The notes beneath the pieces were generated by a model, which made no database searches, was not told the origin of the DNA, and saw only the letters and a program-made list of their open reading frames with translations. The translations under genes and the position numbers were made by a program. Positions 53,718-62,569 of a DNA stretch of 64,000 nt are shown here, piece after piece (within the stretch, counting starts at the first letter, position 1; each line of letters starts with the position of its first letter). Source of the stretch: UBA10518 sp022837185 (lineage in GTDB: Bacteria; Desulfobacterota; Desulfobulbia; Desulfobulbales; Desulfobulbaceae). The stretch spans positions 1 to 64,000 of the forward strand of contig JAVEQK010000008.1 in NCBI GenBank assembly GCA_034007705.1. Direction: 5' to 3'.

Positions 53718-55340
53718 TTAGTGGCCCGCGGCGGGGCAGCGGATGATGCCGACCTTCTCCTCATGGACGAAATTGGGATCGTGCTCGGGCGTGTGGCACT
53801 GGAGGCAGGTTGATGCATCCGGCCGGCGGGGCTTGAATTCCTCCGGCTTTTCCGCATGGCGCTTTCCCGGTCCGTGGCATGCTTCACAGCCCACGCCCCT
53901 GAGCTCCGGGGGCAGGCCGGCCAGCAGGTTGTCCCTGACGACCGTTTCCAGGTCGTAGGTCGGCAGGGTCACATGACAGACGAGACAGTCCTGGTTAAAT
54001 TGCTGCCGAGCCTTTTCCAGGGTATGCCAGGCCCCGGCATGTTTGGTCTGCTGCCAGAACAGCGTTTGTTCGGGATGACAGGAGCGGCAGGCCTGCCACC
54101 CGGCCATGGCTGACTCCGGCCCGGAGGCCGGGACATTGCCCGTCCGTTTTGCCTCCTCCAGGATTTTCCTGTGGGTGCTGTTCACCGCATCCCTGGTCTG
54201 CAGGACAATCTTGCCGACCCCGGGGTCTTCCGGCAGCGATACCTTGAGGGCGATAAAATTTCCGGTGTACGATGAGGATTGGTCCTGTTCCGGCCGGGCC
54301 TGCCCCTCCAGCCGGCTTATTTCCTCGGCTGTCCGCTCCTTGTCCGCCAGAAGCTGCAGGTAGTCCGGGTTCTCCATCCTTTCCCGCTGCTCCAGTCGTT
54401 TTTCCATCCGCCCCAGGCGCCAGCTGATGCGGTCGAGACGGTCCTTCGCTTCCTTGTGTCGCCGCAATGCAGCCTGGCCCCATTGCAGGGAGGACGGCTG
54501 CCAATTGATGTCCATTCTGCCGAGATATTGTCCCCTGCTGCTGACCTGGGTGATGAGGGCATTGCCGAACAGTCTGGGGGGCTTGGCGGCCGTGGAGGTG
54601 CCGGATTGGACGATAAGGTTGATCTCCTCGAACTCTTCGGCGATCCGGCGGTTGGCCTCTTCGGGATAGCTGGAGAGCAGGATGATCATGTCGGCTTTTC
54701 CCCTGACCTTCTTCAAGGTATCGGCGAGAACGTCGGGCCAGGGCAGGATCCGGAAATCCTTCGGTCCCGACAGGGGGACGGTATTGATCTGATCATCGGT
54801 GAGGCCGATCACGGCGATGGAGATTTCGGCAACCCGGGTGAGGATGAAGGGTTGAATGGTCCCCTTCGGGACCGTCTCGCTCTCCAGGTTGGCGGACACC
54901 CAGGGAAGAGCAGGCGTCCCGTTCCGCCGGGCCAGAAAGTTGAGCCCGACGGCAAGATCCTGGGCCGCGATTCCCACGGCGGCATACTGCATCACCCCCA
55001 TGGCCTCGATGATGCCGGCTGCCTGCATTTTTCTGGCCTCGAGGAGGGGCTCGGGAATCATCGGCCGCTCGAAGAGCAGGCCGCCGGCATCGAGCAGCAG
55101 GACAGGCTTGTCCGATTCGTTCCGGATCTGCTCGATCATGTATGCTTTTCTGGACAGACCGCCCAGTTGATTCGAGCTTCAGCCGCAGGGCTCGGTCTCC
55201 CCCCGGTTGTCATTGGAGTAGAGCAGGATGAATTCATTGCCCAAACCCGCGGCAGGGCGAAGCAGCACCAGCAGCATTGCAACAAGAAGCAGCAGGGTGC
55301 CTGGTCCGCTCCGGGAAGTGTCAGGATTTTTTCCGTTCAT
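53718..55340 (-). CDS. Probable UshA-like selenoprotein with four c-type haem sites (in-frame TGA at 55181-55179)
   Basis: Read from ATG 55340 through one in-frame TGA, the product has 540 residues. Residues 1-33 form a signal peptide (core TLLLLVAMLLVLL). Then come FILLYSNDNRGETEPCG, Sec54 at the TGA, and SSNQLGGLSRKAYMIEQIRN, which continues without a break into the downstream ORF. Residues to about 285 resemble the 5'-nucleotidase (UshA/COG0737) metallophosphoesterase fold, but metal ligands look degraded (DAGGLLF, AVGIAAQDL). A helical, coiled-coil-like stretch follows. Four haem sites come next: CRSCH (about 418), CLVCH, CEACH and CLQCH. Without the upstream part the protein would start at 55139 and could not be exported for haem attachment. 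The start overlaps rarA by 20 bases; ATG 55346 is an alternative. Exact redox role unknown. Confidence 0.82.
55150..55166 (-). promoter_or_regulatory. Candidate bacterial SECIS hairpin
   Basis: On the minus strand CUGGGC-GGUCU-GUCCAG forms a 6-bp stem (one G-U pair) with a five-base GGUCU loop. The loop starts 18 nt after the UGA. In E. coli fdhF the SECIS also presents GGUCU 18 nt after its UGA (from memory of the fdhF sequence). SelB would bind here to direct selenocysteine insertion. Confidence 0.82.
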
Positions 55341-56667
55341 ATTCATTGGCCCGTTGCTGAAGAATTTTCCGCCATTTCATCAGGCGGTCGCGGATGGTCG
55401 CCTCGTATCCGCGGTTTGTCGGTTCATAATAGGTTCGGCCCTTCAGTTCCGGGGGCAGGTGCTCCTGGTCCACGAGGGCGTCGCGGTTGTCATGGGCGTA
55501 CTGATAGTTTCTGCCGTAGCCGATGTCCTTCATCAGCCTGGTCGGGGCGTTCCGCAGGTGGAGGGGAACGGGGAGTGCCCCGGTTGCGGCGATATCCTGG
55601 CGGACCTTGTTGCCCGCCGCGTACAAGGCATTGCTTTTGGGGGCGGTGGCCAGGTAGACCGCGGCCTGCAGCAGGGCAAGCTCCCCTTCGGGGGAGCCGA
55701 GCAGATGGTAGGCGGCCCTGCAGTTCAAGGCAAGGTGCAGGGCGTTGGGGTCCGCGTTGCCGATGTCCTCGGAGGCGAAACGGATGAGGCGGCGGGCGAT
55801 ATACAGGGGATCTTCTCCCGCTTCCAGCATCCGGGCCAGCCAGTAGACGGCTCCGTCGGGGTCGCTGTCCCGCAGGCTTTTATGCAGGGCCGAGATCTGG
55901 TTGTAATGCTCCTCTCCCCCCGCGTCATACCGGAGGGTGCGGTGCTGAGCCGCCTCGGCCACGAGTTCGGCGGTGATGCGCGGCTGATCGTTATTGTCCT
56001 TCCTGTTTGCTTCAACGGCGAGTACGGCTGCCGTCTCCAGACAGTTCAGCCCCCGCCGGCTGTCCCCGTCGGCATGGCGGACCAGGGCGTCAAGTCCTTC
56101 ATCGTCAATGGAAAAATTATAGGCGCCCAGGCCGCGGTCAGAATCACGGAGGGCCCGCAGCAGGATGGACCTGATATGTTCCGGGGCGAGGGGTTCCAGG
56201 ACCAGGGTCTGGCAGCGCGACAACAGGGGGGCGATAACGTTGAACGACGGATTTTCGGTGGTTGCGCCGATCAGGGTCAGCAGGCCGCTTTCAACATGAG
56301 GGAGAAAGGCATCCTGCTGGCTTTTGTTGAACCGGTGGATTTCATCGACAAAGAGAACGGTGTCAATGTCCTGTTCGCGCTTGCGGCGGGCCTCCTCGAC
56401 GATCTGCCGGATTTCCTTGACCCCGGAAAGAACCGCGGAAAAGAAAACAAAGTGGGCGTCAACGGCCTGGGCGAGAATGGTCGCCAGCGTCGTCTTGCCC
56501 GAGCCGGGCGGACCCCAGAGGAGCAGGGAGGGCAGCCTGCGGGTCTGGATCAGCTGATGCAGCAGCCGCCCGGGGCCGACCAGGTGCTCCTGTCCGGCAA
56601 ATTCCTCCAGGGAACGGGGGCGGATGCGTTCAGCCAAAGGGGTGCTGGAATCTAGGGGTGCATGCAT
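55321..56667 (-). CDS. rarA: Replication-associated recombination protein A (RarA/MgsA AAA+ ATPase)
   Basis: AAA+ ATPase acting at stalled replication forks. ERIRPRSLEEFAGQEHLVG is the family's conserved start. Walker A GPPGSGKTT (about residue 52), Walker B LFVDEIHRFNKSQQDAFLP (about 106), the sensor ATTENPSF and a C-terminal tetramerisation domain complete it. Length 448 residues is normal. Its 3' end overlaps the start of the selenoprotein gene, so the two are likely co-transcribed. Confidence 0.96.
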   Translation of the reverse strand: MHAPLDSSTPLAERIRPRSLEEFAGQEHLVGPGRLLHQLIQTRRLPSLLLWGPPGSGKTTLATILAQAVDAHFVFFSAVLSGVKEIRQIVEEARRKREQDIDTVLFVDEIHRFNKSQQDAFLPHVESGLLTLIGATTENPSFNVIAPLLSRCQTLVLEPLAPEHIRSILLRALRDSDRGLGAYNFSIDDEGLDALVRHADGDSRRGLNCLETAAVLAVEANRKDNNDQPRITAELVAEAAQHRTLRYDAGGEEHYNQISALHKSLRDSDPDGAVYWLARMLEAGEDPLYIARRLIRFASEDIGNADPNALHLALNCRAAYHLLGSPEGELALLQAAVYLATAPKSNALYAAGNKVRQDIAATGALPVPLHLRNAPTRLMKDIGYGRNYQYAHDNRDALVDQEHLPPELKGRTYYEPTNRGYEATIRDRLMKWRKILQQRANEYERKKS

Positions 56668-56815
56668 CGCAGTAGTGTACTATTGGCATAAAGCGGCTGA
56701 GAGTCAAGAGAGAGCCGAACCCCCGGGGGCGCCGCATAAGTGCAATTCCTTGCGCCGGCATCTCCATGATGGTAGAGTAACATAATAAAGTAACTCGATT
56801 TTCTCCATACATTCC

Positions 56816-58372
56816 ATGAAATTGAGCAATATTCTGCTGGTTGCCCCCGATGAAAGCGACATCCGCGACATCCGGGAAGCGCTGATCGAGCATGACGTCC
56901 TGACCTGTACGGACCCCCGGGAACTGGTCTCGGCCTGTCTCGACAACGACGTTCATCTCGTCATCATCGAGGAGGAGTTTCCCGGTCACAGCGGCTGCGA
57001 GCTGTTTGCCGGGCTGCGCAGGCACAGGCCCTGGCTGGCCGGGTTTCTGCTGACCGGCAGGGCCGGCGAGGACCTTCTGCGCAAGGCCCTTGATGCCGGA
57101 TTCACCGGACTGCTCGAGAAGCCGGTTGATCCGGTCAAGCTGCTGCAGCGGATGTACCGGGCCATGGAATCCGCAAGCCACCGGGAGGAAGAGACCCGGC
57201 TGAAGACCCTGCTGCCCCTCTACAGCTTCGGCGAACATTTTCTTGCCGCGGCCACCGAGCAGGATGTGTTTGACGGGCTGGTCAACATTGTCTCGGAGGT
57301 GACCAAGGCATCCCGCATATCGGTCATGTGGTTCAGGGAAGACGAGGGGTGTCTGCGCATCGTCGCCGCCAAGGGGCTTGATCCCGAATTGGCCCGGGCG
57401 ATCCGTCTGCGTCCGGGGGACCAGGTCGCGGGGTGGGTGTACCAGAGGGGAAAACCGGTCATCCTCAACAAGGGGTCGCAGAACCGGTCGATTTTCGCCC
57501 CCCTTCTCAAGCGCCAGGAAATCACCGCGGCGGTTTCGTTCCCCATCACGATGCGGGGCGAGATTCTCGGTGTGCTCAACATCAGCCAGTCAAGCGAGGA
57601 CGCCAGGTTCAGCGAGGCCGACATCGAGATGCTCGCCGTGGTATGCAGCCAGGCGGCCATGGCTCTCGCCAATGTCCGTTTCCGGGCCATTCTGGAAGAG
57701 AAGACCCGCATGCGCACCATCCTGCAGCAGTATTTTGCTCCCGAGGTTGCCGATCTGCTCATCTCCAGCGGCAAAGACCTGGTCGGGCTCGGCGAGATCA
57801 AGAAGGTAACGATTTTCTTTGCCGACATCAGGGAGTCGACCTCCCTGGTTCAGCGGCTGACCCTCAAGGAGCTGCGTTCCTTTCTCAATGAATTCTTCCA
57901 GATCTTTACGGAAACGGTTTTCCGCAGCCGGGGCACGGTGGACAAATTCATGGGAGACGCGGTGCTGGCGATTTTCGGCGCTCCCATTGAGCTGGACAAT
58001 CAGAACCTGGCCGCGGTCCGGGCCGCCATCGACATACAGCAGCAGTTTGAGCGACTGCGGCTCCGCTGGGTGGCGCGCCGCGAGGATTTCAGCATCATTG
58101 ACATCGCCATCGGGGTAACCTGCGGGGAAGTGTTTCTCGGCAATGTCGGTTCGCACCAGCGTTTTGACTACACCGTCATCGGCGCTCCGGTAAATGTCGC
58201 CCAGCGCATCGCGTCCTCTTCCCCGGCGGGCGGCATTCATGTTACCCGGGAAGTGATGGAGGATGTGCGGGAGGATTTTGCCCTCTCCGAAGTAGGCTCC
58301 ATGCGGCTCCGCGGGGTCCATAAACTGATTCCGGTCTATTCCGTCGACCGGGAGAAATTATTCTTCGTCTGA
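56816..58372 (+). CDS. Receiver-like, GAF and class III nucleotide cyclase protein
   Basis: A 518-residue cytoplasmic signalling protein. Residues 1-120 form a receiver fold in which the phospho-acceptor Asp is replaced by Glu (VIIEEEFPG). The Thr (LLTGR) and Lys (LEKPVD) remain. A GAF domain follows (about 140-305). Residues about 330-510 are a class III cyclase: TIFFADIRESTSLV (metal Asp), DKFMGDAVLAIFG (second metal Asp and Lys), and TVIGAPVNVAQRI. The usual adenylate-cyclase residues seem kept, so cAMP is the likely product. The GAF ligand is unknown. Confidence 0.9.
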   Translation: MKLSNILLVAPDESDIRDIREALIEHDVLTCTDPRELVSACLDNDVHLVIIEEEFPGHSGCELFAGLRRHRPWLAGFLLTGRAGEDLLRKALDAGFTGLLEKPVDPVKLLQRMYRAMESASHREEETRLKTLLPLYSFGEHFLAAATEQDVFDGLVNIVSEVTKASRISVMWFREDEGCLRIVAAKGLDPELARAIRLRPGDQVAGWVYQRGKPVILNKGSQNRSIFAPLLKRQEITAAVSFPITMRGEILGVLNISQSSEDARFSEADIEMLAVVCSQAAMALANVRFRAILEEKTRMRTILQQYFAPEVADLLISSGKDLVGLGEIKKVTIFFADIRESTSLVQRLTLKELRSFLNEFFQIFTETVFRSRGTVDKFMGDAVLAIFGAPIELDNQNLAAVRAAIDIQQQFERLRLRWVARREDFSIIDIAIGVTCGEVFLGNVGSHQRFDYTVIGAPVNVAQRIASSSPAGGIHVTREVMEDVREDFALSEVGSMRLRGVHKLIPVYSVDREKLFFV

Positions 58373-58426
58373 ACGGCATGGCGCGGGGAGCCTGTCCGGA
58401 GCGGGCGATCCGCCGGGGCAGAGGGG

Positions 58427-58885
58427 CTATTCTTCCCGATGCTTCTGCAGGTAGGGATGGGAAACGGAATTCCAGAGGTCGTCCCTTTCCGACTGCTTTT
58501 TCTGCATGACCTTCTCGAGCCGCTGCACCAGTTCCCCTTCCGGGCCCGTCAGGAATTCGACCCCCATTCTGAATACCTTGATTTCGTCGAGGACATACGG
58601 ACCCATCCAGACCGGCATGGCCGGCATGGTAAAATTGACGAGGTCCGGGGGGATGTTGATGCGCAGGAGGAGGTAGTTGGCTTCCTCCTTCAGGGTGGAG
58701 TGGAAGACATGGTATGTTTTCAGGAGCACCTGCGTCATCAGCAGGCAGGCGCCATGCCGGGAGATGTCGATGATTCTTCCGGAAAAGGGACCGGCAACGA
58801 CTTTGTTGTCCGGGCCGGAAACAGCGGAAAGGGTAATGGGCAGAAAATCAGCGAACCGTTTAGAACGACGGAGTTCGGTTATCAT
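58427..58885 (-). CDS. PilZ-domain protein
   Basis: Probable cyclic-di-GMP receptor of 152 residues. RRSKRFADFLPI supplies the RxxxR motif and IIDISRHGACLL the (D/N)xSxxG motif, both near the N-terminus. The remainder follows a PilZ beta-barrel with a helical tail. It is monocistronic and converges with the cyclase gene. An upstream candidate promoter with an inverted repeat is described separately. Confidence 0.88.
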   Translation of the reverse strand: MITELRRSKRFADFLPITLSAVSGPDNKVVAGPFSGRIIDISRHGACLLMTQVLLKTYHVFHSTLKEEANYLLLRINIPPDLVNFTMPAMPVWMGPYVLDEIKVFRMGVEFLTGPEGELVQRLEKVMQKKQSERDDLWNSVSHPYLQKHREE

Positions 58886-59017
58886 GGTGTCTCATTCCCT
58901 TCACGGCCGTGCCGCCCCCCTTCCCGTGCATGAAAAAGCAATGCGGGATTCGCTGCTGCGCACCCTCGGCAGGGCCGGGCCCGGTTTGAGGAGTCCGGGG
59001 AGGCAGCGGCGGCAAGA

Positions 59018-59044
59018 AGTCAAATTCTTGTTGCGCATTTGACT
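59018..59044 (-). promoter_or_regulatory. Inverted repeat, candidate operator
   Basis: AGTCAAA-N13-TTTGACT is a perfect 7-bp inverted repeat whose half-sites are 20 bases apart, two helical turns. It overlaps the -10 and start region of the candidate PilZ promoter (59042-59070), as expected of a repressor site. The regulator is unknown. Confidence 0.4.
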
Positions 59045-59070
59045 ATACTCTTTTTTCCGGCGGATGGAAA
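59042..59070 (-). promoter_or_regulatory. Candidate promoter for the PilZ gene
   Basis: On the minus strand TTTCCA (59070-59065), a 17-base spacer and TATAGT (59047-59042). The leader would be about 150 bases. Confidence 0.4.
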
Positions 59071-59277
59071 CAGAAACGATGGGGAATTTTCCGCCGACCA
59101 GGATATACGGTTGCGCTTCCATTGATGAAATCCCTCATGGATACGATGTTTCGGGCCGGTCCCCGCCGGATGGATTATTGTATTTTCAACTGCTCAACAA
59201 CCGTTCCGCCATGCATGGGCGGGAGTGAGAAATTGCCCCCCGCCGGCAGGGAAAGACAGGTTCGACGGAAGATACCC

Positions 59278-59305
59278 TTGAAAAGGAATTGCATCATGGT
59301 AAATT
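59278..59305 (+). promoter_or_regulatory. Candidate promoter for the aldehyde dehydrogenase gene
   Basis: TTGAAA (59278-59283), a 16-base spacer and TAAATT (59300-59305), reading toward the gene at 59458. Confidence 0.35.
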
Positions 59306-59457
59306 AGTGCTGTTGTGATGCATGAAAAAAACTGCTGTCCCGTTAAGTAATTTTTCCCGGTTCGCAGATATTTTTCAAAGTGAAGCACCCTGCCGCCCGC
59401 CGCTGCGGATTGCCGAGGGAAGGCGGGGGAAATGTTTTTGACGACAAGGAGTCTTTG

Positions 59458-60924
59458 ATGCAGCTGCATCAGCCCGATCTGTTCAGACAGTTCTGTTTCG
59501 TGGACGGGAGGTGGATTGGCGCCGCCAGCGGCGAAACCATCGAGGTGCGCAATCCCGCCAGCGGCGAAATCATCGGCCGGGTGCCTGCTTGCGGCCGGGA
59601 GGAAACCCGGACCGCGGTCCGGGCGGCGGAGAAATCATATCCCCTGTGGCGCCGGCTGACCGCCAGGGAGAGGGCGCGGATAATGCGGCGCTGGTATGAT
59701 CTGATCATCCGGCACCAGGAGGACCTGGCGGTTATCATGACCATGGAGCAGGGCAAGCCGCTGGCCGAATCACGGAGCGAGATCGCCTATGCGGCATCGT
59801 TCGTGGAATGGTTTGCCGAAGAGGGCAAGAGGGTCTACGGCGACACGATCCCCATGGGACAGCCCGGCAAGCGGATAATAGTCCTGAAAGAGCCCCTCGG
59901 GGTCTGCGCCGCGATAACTCCGTGGAATTTTCCCTCGGCGATGATCACCAGGAAAGCCGCTCCCGCTCTCGCTGCCGGCTGTACGGTTGTCGTCAAGCCG
60001 GCGGCCCGGACCCCCTTTTCGGCCCTGGCCCTTGCCCGCCTTGGAGAGGAAGCCGGCTTCCCGGCGGGGGTCTTCAACGTTGTCTGCGGTCCGGCGGCAG
60101 AGATCGGCGCGGAATTGACCGAAAATCCGGTTGTCCGCAAGCTCAGTTTCACCGGCTCCACCGAAATCGGCAAGAAGCTGATGCAGGCCTGCGCCGCGAC
60201 GGTCAAGCGGGTTTCCCTGGAACTCGGCGGGCATGCCCCCTTCATCGTCTTTGATGACGCCGACATTGACACGGCGGTTGCCGAGGCGATGGCCTCCAAG
60301 TACAGGAACAGCGGCCAGACGTGTGTCTGCGCCAACCGGCTGATCATCCAGAAGACCATTTACCGGGAGTTTGCCGACAGGCTGGTGCGGGCCGTGACAA
60401 CGCAGCTCAAGGTGGGGGCCGGCTTTGAGGAGGGGGTGAACCAGGGGCCGCTGATCGATTTGCAGGCGGTAAGGAAGGTTGAGGAGCAGATAAGGGATGC
60501 GGTGGACAAGGGAGCCACCATAGCCTGCGGCGGCAAGCGGGTGGAGGGTGCCGGCTTCTTTTTTGAACCGACCGTCCTCCTGGACGTAACCCCGGAGATG
60601 AAAATCAGCCGGGAAGAGACATTCGGTCCGGTTGCCCCGCTCTTTTCCTTTGCGACGGAAGAAGAAGCCGTCGCCCTGGCCAACGACACCCCCTACGGGC
60701 TGGCTTCGTATTTCTTCAGCCGGGACGTCAGCCGCATATGGCGTGTTGCCGAAGGATTGGAATACGGAATGGTGGGCATCAATACCGGCATCATGTCGGC
60801 TGAATCGGCCCCGTTCGGCGGCGTCAAGGAGTCCGGCTTCGGCAGGGAGGGCTCCAAATACGGGATCGAGGAGTATCTCGAAATCAAGTATCTGTGCCTG
60901 GGGGGAATTGACCGGGAGGCCTGA
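59458..60924 (+). CDS. gabD: NAD(P)-dependent aldehyde dehydrogenase, succinate-semialdehyde dehydrogenase type
   Basis: Oxidises an aldehyde, most likely succinate semialdehyde, to the acid. Conserved motifs are TPWNFPSAMITRKAAPALAAG, VVKPAARTPFSAL, FTGSTEIGKKLM and LELGGHAPFIVFDDADID. NSGQTCVCANR carries the catalytic Cys (about residue 288). FGGVKESGFGREG lies near the C-terminus. Length is 488 residues. ATG 59458 follows AAGGAG by seven bases; the frame is open to 59380 without a signal. Other semialdehydes are possible substrates. Confidence 0.9.
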   Translation: MQLHQPDLFRQFCFVDGRWIGAASGETIEVRNPASGEIIGRVPACGREETRTAVRAAEKSYPLWRRLTARERARIMRRWYDLIIRHQEDLAVIMTMEQGKPLAESRSEIAYAASFVEWFAEEGKRVYGDTIPMGQPGKRIIVLKEPLGVCAAITPWNFPSAMITRKAAPALAAGCTVVVKPAARTPFSALALARLGEEAGFPAGVFNVVCGPAAEIGAELTENPVVRKLSFTGSTEIGKKLMQACAATVKRVSLELGGHAPFIVFDDADIDTAVAEAMASKYRNSGQTCVCANRLIIQKTIYREFADRLVRAVTTQLKVGAGFEEGVNQGPLIDLQAVRKVEEQIRDAVDKGATIACGGKRVEGAGFFFEPTVLLDVTPEMKISREETFGPVAPLFSFATEEEAVALANDTPYGLASYFFSRDVSRIWRVAEGLEYGMVGINTGIMSAESAPFGGVKESGFGREGSKYGIEEYLEIKYLCLGGIDREA

Positions 60925-61129
60925 CCGCGCCGGTGCGGAACGGCTGGGGACGGGTTGGGGATGCTCTGCCCGATTGGCGCCGCCCGGAGAAGTCCCCCTG
61001 TTGGGCGGCAACTCTCCGGACCGCCTGTCCGAACCTCTCCAGAAAGGAGGTTCCCCTTGCCGGGCCCTGGATTGTCCGGCAACTCGATCGACCCGGCATG
61101 ATCCATCACGTCCGGACTGGTGACAAGGG

Positions 61130-62569
61130 ATGAAATTTTTCCGACCCCATTCCTTTTTTACCCTGCTGCTTTCAGCCTTTTTCTTTGTCTGTCTGCCTCT
61201 CCTTGCCGGGCTGTTCAGTTCGGTGCAACTGCTGGAAGGCCTGACCCGCCAGAGTGTGGCGGCCGTGTACAGCTCCGTTGACAGCGTCACCAGAAGCAGG
61301 AAGGTGGCCGACCTGCTCAGGGATGAGGAGCGCAAGGCAAGGCAGTACAATGTGCTGGGAGATCCCGCCCAGCTCGAGGAGGTGAACAAGACCCATGAAG
61401 AAATCGCCAACATCCTTGAATTCTTCGCCCATTTGGACGGCGCCGATCAGTTCGGCGGGCTGATCGACGAACTGCAGGCAAGGGAAAACTACATCATTGC
61501 GGTCTTGAACAGGGTCGCCGGTGATCCCGAGCAGCACAAGAAAGAACGGGAGTACGTGCTGTCCATGTATGAGGAGATTGGAAACCTTGCCCTATCTCTG
61601 GTAAGATTATCCAATCAGTTGATGCTGAATGAGGTCGAGGCGTTGAAGCTGCAGGTCAGCCAGGGCAAGAAAAAACTGATCTGGCAGACTTCGGGGCTGA
61701 TCTCTTTTACCATCCTGTTCGGCATCGTGTTTATGATACTCATTTTCAGGCCGGTGCGGCAGATCGATAAAAGCATCGAACTCCTCGGCACCGGAGATTT
61801 CGCCACCCCCATTGCCGTATCGGGTCCCAAGGATCTGGAAGCGCTGGGAGAAAAACTGGACTGGCTGCGCAAACGTCTGGCAAAGCTTGATATGGAGAAA
61901 GTCAAGTTGATCGCTCACATTTCCCACGACCTGAAAACTCCGCTGGCCTCGATCAAGGAAGGGGCGGGTCTTCTCAGGGACGAGCTTGTGGGGCCGATGA
62001 ACGACAGCCAGAAGGAGGTTGTCCGGATCCTGGACAGCAATTGCACGAAACTGCAGAAGCTTATCGAAAATATTCTGAATTTCAATATGGCCAGGGCCCG
62101 GAACATGCCCCTGGAAAAAAAGAGCATCAGGTTGGATGAACTCCTGGAGGAAGTGGTGACCGATCACCGCAATGCCATCCTGGCAAGAGAAATCAGGCTC
62201 GATATGCACACCACGCCGCTGACGGTGAACGGCAACAGAAAGCAGTTGAAGACGGTGTTTGACAACCTGGTGTCCAATGGGGTCAAGTTTACCCCCGACG
62301 GGGGATTCATTCGGATCACCCTGAAGGGCGCCGGGAAAAACGCGCTCTTTCTTGTCGAGGACAGTGGGCCGGGTATCAGAGAGGAAGAGCGCTCACGGAT
62401 TTTTTCGCCGTTTTTTCAAGGCAGTGAATCGGAGCGCTCGGTGGTCAAAGGCTCGGGCCTGGGTTTGGCCATCAGCAGGGAATATGTGCAGTATCACGGC
62501 GGCTCCATCCGTTTGCTTCGCGGCGGAGGGGGGGCCCGGTTTGCCGTGACTCTGCCGCTGGGAGCATGA
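61130..62569 (+). CDS. glrK: Sensor histidine kinase, GlrK/QseE-like
   Basis: Inner-membrane histidine kinase of 479 residues. Two helices (about 9-31 and 183-205) flank a ~150-residue helical sensor region, followed by HAMP and the kinase core. Catalytic motifs are AHISHDLKTPLASI (phospho-His about 267), NLVSNGVKFTPDGG (N box), VEDSGPGI and GSGLGLAI. The lipoprotein and sigma54 regulator genes that overlap downstream reproduce the order of the enterobacterial qseE-qseG-qseF/glrK-glrR operon. The signal here is unknown. Confidence 0.92.
   Translation: MKFFRPHSFFTLLLSAFFFVCLPLLAGLFSSVQLLEGLTRQSVAAVYSSVDSVTRSRKVADLLRDEERKARQYNVLGDPAQLEEVNKTHEEIANILEFFAHLDGADQFGGLIDELQARENYIIAVLNRVAGDPEQHKKEREYVLSMYEEIGNLALSLVRLSNQLMLNEVEALKLQVSQGKKKLIWQTSGLISFTILFGIVFMILIFRPVRQIDKSIELLGTGDFATPIAVSGPKDLEALGEKLDWLRKRLAKLDMEKVKLIAHISHDLKTPLASIKEGAGLLRDELVGPMNDSQKEVVRILDSNCTKLQKLIENILNFNMARARNMPLEKKSIRLDELLEEVVTDHRNAILAREIRLDMHTTPLTVNGNRKQLKTVFDNLVSNGVKFTPDGGFIRITLKGAGKNALFLVEDSGPGIREEERSRIFSPFFQGSESERSVVKGSGLGLAISREYVQYHGGSIRLLRGGGGARFAVTLPLGA

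Larger units (their letters stand above)
58886..59457. other. Divergent intergenic region
   Basis: This 572-base stretch between the PilZ gene and the aldehyde dehydrogenase gene contains candidate promoters on both strands and an AGTCAAA/TTTGACT inverted repeat. Short open frames (minus 59122-58901, plus 59122-59307) have no RBS or recognisable product. I see no gene. Confidence 0.45.

Noticed and set aside
53718..55139. The cytochrome ORF as a complete gene starting at 55139
   Set aside because: It lacks an export signal although it has four CxxCH sites, and the in-frame sequence upstream of the TGA supplies one together with the start of the domain.
54279..55787. Plus-strand frame of 502 codons across the selenoprotein and rarA 3' ends
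   Set aside because: Antisense shadow; both minus-strand genes have strong motifs (CxxCH, AAA+).
58901..59307. Two short ORFs in the gap before the aldehyde dehydrogenase
   Set aside because: One is minus-strand without RBS and the other starts with TTG; neither resembles a protein, and the region looks regulatory.
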